NCBI GenBank assembly: GCA_900555085.1
Contig: USJU01000060.1
Span: 1-7,850, forward strand
Origin: an uncultured Clostridium sp.
GTDB taxonomy: Bacteria; Bacillota; Clostridia; TANB77; CAG-508
DNA: 7,850 bases
Direction of reading: 5' to 3'
Positions within the stretch are counted from its first letter, which is position 1, and every line of letters begins with the position of its first letter. The notes under the pieces are model-generated. The model saw only the letters and a list, made by a program, of their open reading frames with translations. It was not told the origin of the DNA and did not search any database. Positions 1-5,652 of this stretch are shown here, piece after piece. The translations under genes and the position numbers were made by a program.

Positions 1-24
1 CTTTATGACATTTTTTTCTTCATA

Positions 25-64
25 GGGTAGGTGTGTGTGAGCTTAAGCTCTCACATTGCTACCC
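25..64. repeat. Long imperfect hairpin upstream of the conjugation operon
   Basis: The outer arms GGGTAG (25-30) and CTACCC (59-64) pair perfectly. The inner palindrome GAGCTTAAGCTC (39-50) forms the tip, and GTGT (34-37) pairs with CACA (52-55). Only about three positions fail to pair over a 40-nt structure. There is no T-run on either side, so it is not a standard terminator. It lies just 5' of the first gene of a conjugation module, so a binding site for an element protein, a nick region or an RNA leader structure are all possible. The function is unproven. Confidence 0.7.
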
Positions 65-97
65 ATAAACCATTATAGGAAAACATTTATAAGGCAG

Positions 98-1015
98 GTG
101 GTTAAAATTAAAAGTATATTTCCGACAGATAAAAATGAGATAGATTTAGTTAAATTTATTAATACATATCAATACCTCTCTCCAAAAGATTTGCCATACT
201 TTTTTAATACAACATATTATCCAAAAAGAATTGCAAAACTTATTCAAAATAATATTTTAAGAAGATATAAAAAATTTCTTGTACTTGGTGAAGATGGCTA
301 TAATTTTATGAAAATACTAGGATTTGAAACAAATAAACTAAGGTATCAAGAAAAATATGCTAATAGATTAAAATTTATGAGCCATTTAGGAGCATTTTTT
401 AGAAGCTCTAATGTTTATCTTATCCCCTCTTTTAAAATAAAGAATAAAACTGCATTTACTGAAAGTTCAAGAAAATATATAGGAATTTTAAACATATTTG
501 GTACAAAATACTTAACATATCATATTTCAAGTGAGCATAGTAGTAAATATCTTAATTCTGTTATATATGATATTCAAAAAGAATTAAAATTTAAAAATAT
601 AATTATTCTTATTGATGATATATCACGAATTGAATTTTTAAAATTTTCTTTTGGCCTTGGCTCTGTAATTATTTGTGAAGATAAAGATGAATCACTTGAA
701 AAACTAAAATATCTACAACAGATAAATTGGTTAAAAATAATTAATAAAGAATTTAATAAAAGTTTAAATTTATCTGAATTTAATTTTTGCGATTATACAG
801 ATAATAAAGATTTATATATTTCTTGCTTTTATTTTATAGACACTGAGAAAATAAATAGAATTATTATATTTATGCAAAACAATCCAAATAAAAAAATACA
901 TATTGTTTGTACTACTAATATTGCTGAATATTTAAAGGAAATACTTGTAAATTGCAATTTTCACATAATAAATATTAATAATTTTATAGAAAAGGAAATT
1001 AATTTTTATGAATAA
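98..1015 (+). CDS. Replication-relaxation-like winged-helix protein of a conjugative element
   Basis: The N-terminal third reads like a winged helix-turn-helix: a helix around LVKFINTYQYLSPKDL, a recognition-like segment YYPKRIAKLIQNNILRRY, then a wing ending in the motif LGEDGYNFMK. This order is typical of the replication-relaxation family found next to VirD4 genes in Bacillota conjugative elements. The C-terminal two thirds are beta/alpha and unrecognised. The start is uncertain. An open frame begins with TTG at 56, but that codon sits inside the 25-64 hairpin. GTG at 98 is used here. The best ribosome binding site, AGGTGG (96-101), is best spaced for the rare start ATT at 107. The 3' end overlaps the coupling-protein gene by 8 nt, so the two are probably translationally coupled. 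The family call rests on pattern recognition; a DNA-binding role is inferred. Confidence 0.6.
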   Translation: MVKIKSIFPTDKNEIDLVKFINTYQYLSPKDLPYFFNTTYYPKRIAKLIQNNILRRYKKFLVLGEDGYNFMKILGFETNKLRYQEKYANRLKFMSHLGAFFRSSNVYLIPSFKIKNKTAFTESSRKYIGILNIFGTKYLTYHISSEHSSKYLNSVIYDIQKELKFKNIIILIDDISRIEFLKFSFGLGSVIICEDKDESLEKLKYLQQINWLKIINKEFNKSLNLSEFNFCDYTDNKDLYISCFYFIDTEKINRIIIFMQNNPNKKIHIVCTTNIAEYLKEILVNCNFHIININNFIEKEINFYE

Positions 1016-2767
1016 AAAAACAATTGTAACTGCTCTATCTACAGTAATTATATTTTTAAATTTTATACTAGATTTTAGCATAAATTCATATATAAATATT
1101 TTAAATCACTGTTTCAGTCAAAGTATTACTATAGGTTCTTCATATTATTGCTTAATTTGCTTCATAATTGCATTAATTTCGTTTTTAATATTAATATGTA
1201 TAAATTTAGTTGCCTATTATAAAAACGATGAAATAAAAGGCATTAAATTAAAAAAAGAAGATGGAACACATGGAACTGCTGATTGGATGTCAGAAAATGA
1301 AATTGAAAAAGTCTTAGGTAAAAATGAAACCCCCGGTATTATACTTGGAAAATCAAATAATGATATTGTTAAATTACCTTTTGATAGCTATTTTAATAAA
1401 AATATAGCTGTATTTGGTTCAAGTGGTAGTATGAAAACGATTGGATTCTTAATAACAAATTTACTAGAGCTTTTTAAATACAAAAAATCTATCATTGTTA
1501 CTGATGCAAAGGGCGAAATTTATAGAAAAACAAATAAATTATTTAGAGATAATGGATATGTTGTAAAAGTATTTAATCTTAATAATATGGCTCATTCTGA
1601 CAGGTGGAATCCATTAGGCGAAAACGAAGATATTACAGACATACAAACAAGTTCAAATGTGATAATTAGTGGTACACAGAAGAAGAATGGAAAAGATGAT
1701 TTCTGGCCAAGAGCTGAAGAAAATTTATTAAAAGCTTTTGAATTTTACTTTATGGAGAATAAATTAGAGCAAAATACATTAACTGATATTTATAAAATTA
1801 TTGCAAGTGGAGATATTGCAACACTTGATACAATGTTTAAAAGACTTCCACAAGAAAGTCCTGCAAGAATGAGTTATAATATATTTGCTAGTCGGTTCTG
1901 ATACAATAAAAGCATCTGTTTTGACAGGTCTTGGTACTAGACTGCAAGCATTTCAAAATAAAGAATTGCAAGAACTTACTAATCATACAGACATTGATTT
2001 GACATTGCCAGGAAAAGAGCCTTGTATTTATTATGTAATAACAAGTGATATGGATTCAAGTAGAGATTTTTTAGTCTCTCTATTTTTTACATTTTTGTTT
2101 ATAAAACTTGTAAAATATGCTGATTCAACTGAAAGTGGAAGATGTAAAGTTGATGTATTCTTCTTTTTAGATGAATTTGCGAATATTTGTCAAATACCAG
2201 ATTTCAATAAAAAAATATCAACAGTTCGTAGTAGACGGACTTGCTTTAATTCCAATACTACAAAATATTGGCCAATTAAATAATCGTTATCCGAATGGTC
2301 TCTCTGATGAAATTCTTGGTAATACAGATATAAAGCTAAATCTGGGTACTACTGATACTTTGACTGCAATATACTTTTGTGATTTGCTTGGAGTAGCAAC
2401 AGCAGAAACCCAAAGTATAAAAAAAGAAGTTGGTATTGATGGGGAATTAGAATTTGGACAAAAAAATATATCTACATTAGAAAGAAATTTATTAAATCCT
2501 GATGAAATAATTAGAATACCAAGTTTTAAGCTAATGGCTATTATTAGAGGTAATAAACCATTATTATTACAGAAAATGATATATACAGAGCATCCACTTG
2601 CAAAAAAACTGCAAGATGTTTCTGTGCTTTCGTATATTCCTGATTGGAATAATAATATTGAAGTTACTAAGAAAATAATACGAAAAGAAGAAAAGAAAAT
2701 TATTATAAAAGAAAAATCTATAAAAAAAGAGCAAGAATTTGAGAACATTACATTTGATAATTTTTAA
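1008..2767 (+). CDS. VirD4-like conjugal coupling ATPase (CD1115 family), needs two +1 frameshifts
   Basis: This is the type IV coupling protein that would bring the relaxase-DNA complex to the conjugation channel at the membrane. Reading across three frames (1008-1892, 1894-2235, 2237-2767) gives 585 residues, the usual size for the family. Two membrane segments lie near residues 6-25 and 47-70. HGTADWM near 88 is the typical linker. Walker A is GSSGSMKT (137-144); the Met before Lys is normal here, as relatives carry GASGSMKS. Walker B is FFFLDEFANI (384-393), followed by the sensor-like stretch STVRSRG...ILQNIGQL. The first frame ends at TGA 1899-1901, the second at TAA 2281-2283. Skipping one C at 1893 gives NIFASGSDTIK, and one at 2236 gives TVRSRGLALIPILQNI, both family-like. 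No other lesion is seen, so recoding or recent mutation fits better than long decay. Start ATG 1008 has AAGGAA upstream. Confidence 0.85.
1893..1895 (+). other. CGG frameshift site 1 in the coupling-protein gene
   Basis: In the first frame the codons run AGT CGG TTC TGA. Skipping C1893 gives AGT GGT TCT GAT, restoring the family-like ASGSDTIK. The frame change must lie between the preceding +1-frame stop (1870-1872) and the TGA at 1899-1901, a window of under 30 nt that holds one CGG. Whether the ribosome shifts here or the gene is broken cannot be told from sequence. Confidence 0.65.
2236..2238 (+). other. CGG frameshift site 2 in the coupling-protein gene
   Basis: The second frame reads CGT AGT AGA CGG ACT and then drifts into a non-family tail ending at TAA 2281-2283. 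Skipping C2236 gives AGA GGA CTT GCT and the expected coupling-protein stretch RSRGLALIPILQNIGQL. Conserved sequence on both sides places the change within a few codons of the CGG. The stop lies 42 nt past the CGG, so stop-codon-driven shifting of the prfB type does not explain it. Confidence 0.65.
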
Positions 2768-2773
2768 ATTCAG

Positions 2774-2802
2774 GCATTTATCAATATTGATAGATGCTTT
2801 TT
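2774..2802 (+). terminator. Hairpin with T-run between the coupling-protein and S1-like genes
   Basis: Positions 2774-2797 form a nearly perfect 24-nt palindrome whose only departure is a T-G wobble. Five T residues (2798-2802) follow directly, the form of an intrinsic terminator. It begins just after the coupling gene stop, and its T-run touches the AAGGTGG ribosome binding site of the next gene. It could end or reduce transcription into the rest of the operon, or protect the upstream mRNA 3' end. No clear promoter is visible between it and the next gene, which favours partial read-through. Confidence 0.75.
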
Positions 2803-2816
2803 AAGGTGGTGAAATA

Positions 2817-3609
2817 TTGGAAGATACACATATAAAAGAAATTTTAAGAAGTAAAGAAGAAAAAAGAATACTTACTCGGCTTAATTACAGGAATTGAAGA
2901 TGAATATTATCTAAAAAATGAACATATTGCATGTGCTATTATTTGGTACTATGATATAAAAATTCTTATTCCAGTAAATTTGTTAGTAAAAAAAAGCACA
3001 GGAAAATCAATAATTAGAGGTATGTTAGGAGCAGAAATTGATTTTATTGTACTTGAATATGACAGTATTTCAAATATAGCAATAGCAAGTAGAATTGAAG
3101 CTATGGAATTAAGATCAAGTATAGAAATTCCTAAATTAAAAATAAATGATACAGTAAAAGTACGAATTATTGCGGTTGGAATTAAGCATATTTTAGTTGA
3201 TTTGTATGGAAAAGAGGTAATTATAAAAGCTCAAAATTTAAAACATACTTATGTTGTTAATTGCAAGGATATATACAAAGTTGGAGAATATTTGAAAGTA
3301 AAACTAAAAAAATTAGATATAGAAAATAGCATATATGAGTTATCTGCAAAAGAATTTGAAGAAAACCCTTTTAAAAATATACGAAAATATCTCGTTTTAA
3401 ATGGTGAATATACTGGAACTGTAATAGCATTTCCAAAGGGAAATTCTGGTATATTAGTTCAACTAGATAATTCAAACGTCACAACACTGTGTAGAATCCC
3501 TGCAAGATTTAATAGTTATCCACATTTTAATGACAAAGTGTTAATAAAAGTTACAGAAATAAATGAAAATAAAAAATTCATATACAGTTATTTAATGAGA
3601 ATAATTTAA
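2817..3609 (+). CDS. S1-like OB-fold protein of a conjugative element, needs one +1 frameshift
   Basis: The start is TTG 2817, preceded by AAGGTGG (2803-2809) at good spacing. The first frame gives 20 residues ending RILT, then CGG, and stops at TGA 2895-2897. Skipping C2877 joins RILT to GLITGIEDEYY and the long downstream frame, for 263 residues in all. The join restores the ILTG...GIE pattern of this family. Further on come LGAEIDFIVLEYD and IAIASRIEAM, also typical, and then an S1-like beta-barrel (DTVKVRIIAVGIKHILVDLYG, about 108-180). A second OB-like repeat covers the last 75 residues. Relatives sit in Clostridial conjugative elements near VirD4, often annotated as S1-domain or conjugal transfer proteins. 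Nucleic-acid binding is inferred. Without the shift, translation could begin only at an internal start such as TTG 2980, losing the conserved N-terminus. Confidence 0.75.
2877..2879 (+). other. CGG frameshift site 3 in the S1-like gene
   Basis: The starting frame reads CTT ACT CGG CTT AAT and stops at TGA 2895-2897. Skipping C2877 gives ACT GGC TTA ATT ACA GGA, that is LTGLITG, matching the family N-terminus. The change must lie between the +1-frame stop at 2845-2847 and the TGA, a window of about 50 nt containing this single CGG. This gene is separate from the one with sites 1 and 2, so the same event is seen in two genes. Confidence 0.65.
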
Positions 3610-3630
3610 TTTTATACTGGAGGTTTTTAA

Positions 3631-4122
3631 ATGAATGATGAATTAAAAATTATAAATTTTATACAAGATTTTGGATGTGCTACACTAAAGCAATTACAAA
3701 TATTGTTTAATAAACCCAATGATAATTTCAAAAATATATTATCAAGTAATGTTGTTAGTAAAAAAGGAAATATATTTGTTCATAATACTGCAACTATTGA
3801 TATGAAAATGATTTATGCTATAGATATTTTGTGTAAATATAAAAACAGATTTAAGTATTTTCATAAAGGTTTTGAACCTGTATATATTACTTTTTTAAGT
3901 AAAGAAAACTTGTTATACAATATAATTGTAACAGATAAATCAAGCGAAAAAGGTGTTTTGAAACTATTAAAAATAAATAGTCCATCTATTCCTGAAGCAG
4001 ATAAATATATTTTATTGTTTGAAGATTCCGATTGCTTTAATTTGGTAAAACTTAATGTACCCTATCTTTACTGCACATATCCTGAATTGAAAATATTATC
4101 AAAACAAATTAATAATATTTAA
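3631..4122 (+). CDS. DUF5697-like protein of a conjugative element
   Basis: This is a 163-residue cytoplasmic protein with no signal peptide or membrane segment. The N-terminal 50 residues look like a winged helix (LKIINFIQDFGCATLKQLQILF). They are followed by a mixed alpha/beta part with FVHNTATIDMKMIYAIDIL and YILLFEDSD. This matches the layout of DUF5697 proteins, which occur near VirD4 and S1-like genes in Clostridial conjugative elements and whose function is unknown. The ribosome binding site GGAGG lies at 3619-3623, with ATG 3631 at good spacing. It starts 22 nt after the S1-like gene on the same strand, so it is very probably the same operon. It contains no CGG codon and needs no frameshift. 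A DNA-binding role is only an inference from the N-terminal fold pattern. Confidence 0.6.
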   Translation: MNDELKIINFIQDFGCATLKQLQILFNKPNDNFKNILSSNVVSKKGNIFVHNTATIDMKMIYAIDILCKYKNRFKYFHKGFEPVYITFLSKENLLYNIIVTDKSSEKGVLKLLKINSPSIPEADKYILLFEDSDCFNLVKLNVPYLYCTYPELKILSKQINNI

Positions 4123-4137
4123 TTTATTGCACCCGAA

Positions 4138-4158
4138 AGACATTGTTCCATTGTCTAA
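4138..4158. promoter_or_regulatory. Inverted TGTC pair upstream of the Spo0A-like regulator
   Basis: AGACA (4138-4142) and TGTCT (4152-4156) form an inverted repeat 18 nt before the regulator start. The right half reads TGTCTAA, one base away from the TGTCGAA core of Spo0A boxes. The next gene encodes a protein with a Spo0A-like DNA-binding domain, so autoregulation is conceivable. The short arms also allow a chance match. Confidence 0.25.
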
Positions 4159-4175
4159 CATAATGAGGTGAAATT

Positions 4176-4883
4176 ATGTTAAATATGCTAGTTGTTGAAG
4201 ATGATGTAATACAATGTAAACAAATAATAAACTATATTTCGAGCACTAATAAAAAAATACGATTATGTAGTATGGCTTTTAATGGTGAAGAAGCATTAGA
4301 ATTACTTAGAACTGAAAATATTGATTTATTGATATTAGATTTAAATCTTCCTAATATTTCTGGTTATAAATTGATTAACATTATAGAGAAAGAAAATCTA
4401 TTAGAAAAAAATTCTATAATTATTATAACAGGAGAAGAAATCCTTTTTTGCCAACTTTCTAATAATCCTTATATTTATTCTGCTTTTTCAAAACCATTTG
4501 TACCAAAAGCACTTATGAGTTCTATTAATCAAATTGTTTCTTTTAAAGATGAAGAAATTATAAGAAATAAAATAATAAATGAGCTCCAAACTATACATTA
4601 CAATTTTAAATATAATGGAACTCAATATCTTTTAGATTCCATTTATCAATTATATGTAACCAAAAATATAGACTCAGAAAATTTAAGTAAAAATGTATAT
4701 CCTGTAATAGCAAAAAAATACAATAAAAGCATAAATAATATACACACAAATATAAAACAAGCAACTAAGTTTATGTATAGAGATTGTAATGGAGATGTAT
4801 TGAAAAAATATTTTTGTTTTTACGATGATATAAAACCTACAGAAAAAGAGGTTATTTATACAATTCTAAATAAAATAAGTTAA
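4176..4883 (+). CDS. Response regulator with Spo0A-like C-terminal DNA-binding domain
   Basis: This is a 235-residue two-component response regulator. The receiver domain (about 1-120) has the full phosphorylation site: acidic E8, D9 and D10, the likely phospho-acceptor D55 in LILDLNLPNISGY, switch T85 in IIIITGE, and K106 in AFSKPF. The C-terminal half (about 130-235) follows the Spo0A effector domain pattern: a first helix, the helix pair with VYPVIAKKYNKSINNIHTNIKQA, and a final KPTEKEVI segment. It is not chromosomal Spo0A itself, since the match is partial. It probably controls transcription after phosphorylation by a kinase that is not in this window. Its ribosome binding site is GAGGTG (4165-4170), 5 nt before the ATG. 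It lies 53 nt after the DUF5697-like gene on the same strand and may belong to the conjugative element. The target genes are unknown. Confidence 0.8.
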   Translation: MLNMLVVEDDVIQCKQIINYISSTNKKIRLCSMAFNGEEALELLRTENIDLLILDLNLPNISGYKLINIIEKENLLEKNSIIIITGEEILFCQLSNNPYIYSAFSKPFVPKALMSSINQIVSFKDEEIIRNKIINELQTIHYNFKYNGTQYLLDSIYQLYVTKNIDSENLSKNVYPVIAKKYNKSINNIHTNIKQATKFMYRDCNGDVLKKYFCFYDDIKPTEKEVIYTILNKIS

Positions 4884-4888
4884 AAAAA

Positions 4889-4918
4889 CTACTCCTTTTT
4901 TTATATAAAAAGGAGTAG
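4889..4918 (-). terminator. Intrinsic terminator of the secreted-protein gene
   Basis: Twelve perfect base pairs (4889-4900 with 4907-4918) enclose a 6-nt loop. On the minus strand the stem is followed by seven T residues (complement of 4882-4888), so it ends transcripts of the minus-strand gene at 4947-5423. The plus-strand side has no T-run, but the same stem sits directly after the regulator stop codon and could also protect that mRNA. Confidence 0.8.
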
Positions 4919-5475
4919 AAAAGTTAGAGGTAGCTTTTGATTTTTATTACATTACACAAGACTTTACAGAATTACAGGTTATACTTCTGAAGTTACCATT
5001 TGATGCACCCGTTGAACTCGCATCATACCAGATCTTAATTTTTCTTCCAGCATATCCTAAATCAATAGGAGCTATTGTAAGCATTTTATTTCCACCTTCA
5101 TTAGCCACTTCTGTTTTTTGGACTAATACAGCTCCTGTGTTTGCATCACGAATCTGAACAGTTAATTTTACATTTCCAATTCCTTTATCTGTTGATGCTT
5201 TTTTAAAGGATATTCCTAATCCTAACTTAGTTCCAGAAACTGTTTTTACTGGTGATAAATTAGTATTCTGGAATGTAAAACTTCCGATTTCATATATCCC
5301 ACTCGGTAAAGTTTCTCTTCCTGCTGCAGATGCTGAAGCACAAGGCATACCAACAATCATTAATGCTAAAGCCATAAAGAGGCTAATAATCCGCTTTTTC
5401 TTAATATCTTTTAATGTTTTCATAATCTTATCCTCCATAATTTAACAATTTACTGTAAAAAAATCTCTAACTTTT
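4919..5475. repeat. 11-bp inverted repeats flanking the secreted-protein gene
   Basis: AAAAGTTAGAG at 4919-4929 recurs as its exact reverse complement at 5465-5475. Between them lies a single gene whose GC content is visibly higher than its neighbours: four sampled 60-base lines average about 37% by hand count, against about 15% in one line of the sigma/anti-sigma region. This could mark a small inserted cassette. AT-rich DNA makes short matches cheap, and no target-site duplication is obvious. Confidence 0.35.
4947..5423 (-). CDS. Small secreted protein of unknown function
   Basis: This is a 158-residue protein with a clear signal peptide: basic start MKTLKDIKKKR, hydrophobic core IISLFMALALMIVG, and an Ala/Ser-rich cleavage zone ASASAAG. 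The ATG at 5423 is chosen because GGAGG (5436-5432) lies 8 nt upstream; an ATG at 5438 would contain that site. The mature part (about 125 residues) has the alternating pattern of a beta-sandwich (KLTVQIRDANTGAVLVQK, RKIKIWYDAS) and ends with two nearby cysteines in TCNSVKSC. I recognise no family. Codon 11 is CGG (5393-5391), read in frame here, because a +1 shift would soon hit a stop. The GC content is higher than in neighbouring genes, which suggests a different origin. A terminator follows at 4889-4918. It could be a surface or competition protein, but nothing shows this. Confidence 0.75.
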   Translation of the reverse strand: MKTLKDIKKKRIISLFMALALMIVGMPCASASAAGRETLPSGIYEIGSFTFQNTNLSPVKTVSGTKLGLGISFKKASTDKGIGNVKLTVQIRDANTGAVLVQKTEVANEGGNKMLTIAPIDLGYAGRKIKIWYDASSTGASNGNFRSITCNSVKSCVM

Positions 5476-5481
5476 TTTATT

Positions 5482-5512
5482 AAAATACGTTTTTATTAAT
5501 AAAACGATTTTA
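5482..5512. repeat. AT-rich imperfect palindrome upstream of the secreted-protein gene
   Basis: The arms AAAATACGTTTTTATT (left) and AATAAAACGATTTT (right) are reverse complements apart from two extra bases on the left. It lies about 60-90 nt upstream of the secreted-protein start, in the expected promoter zone, and could be a regulator-binding site. A second inverted repeat, ATTTAAAGA (5521-5529) with TCTTTAAAT (5535-5543), lies next to it. No convincing -35/-10 pair was found. Confidence 0.35.
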
Positions 5513-5617
5513 ATTCTCAAATTTAAAGACTTTATCTTTAAATCTTTTACAATTATAAACAGATAAACCCTTTTATTGATAAAAAAGTAAAAAAAAGTAA
5601 AAACATATTAATATATT

Positions 5618-5647
5618 AAAGAGAAAAACTTTTTAGTTTTTCTCTTT
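5618..5647 (-). terminator. Hairpin after the anti-sigma factor gene
   Basis: Thirteen base pairs (5618-5630 with 5635-5647) close a 4-nt loop, starting 6 nt after the anti-sigma stop codon on the minus strand. The stem is A/T-rich and the tract after it is TAATATATT rather than pure T, so termination may be weak. Position and length still fit the end of the sigma/anti-sigma transcript. Confidence 0.6.
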
Positions 5648-5652
5648 CTCAC

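Noticed and set aside
1334..1336. CGG triplet within the coupling-protein gene near PGIILG
   Set aside because: It spans the codons CCC GGT and is not read as a codon; no frame change is needed here.
137..1440. Met in the Walker A motif GSSGSMKT as a sign of a dead ATPase
   Set aside because: Intact members of this coupling-protein family normally carry GASGSMKS-like motifs. The coordinates here are loose; the motif is coded at about 1416-1439.
1899..1901. TGA as selenocysteine or as a prfB-type stop-driven +1 shift (TTC TGA)
   Set aside because: Reading through or shifting at TGA gives ASRF..., which loses the family-like GS pair, and the other two sites have their stops well downstream. 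CGG is the shared element.
2287..2748. 153-residue open frame on the minus strand
   Set aside because: It lies antisense to the coupling-protein gene, has no ribosome binding site or family signal, and mirrors the conserved gene.
3173..3175. CGG triplet within the S1-like gene
   Set aside because: It spans GCG GTT; the frame stays intact.
5391..5393. In-frame CGG at codon 11 of the secreted protein as a fourth frameshift site
   Set aside because: The signal peptide reads correctly without a shift, and a +1 shift soon meets a stop. It is kept as a counter-example to a universal CGG rule.
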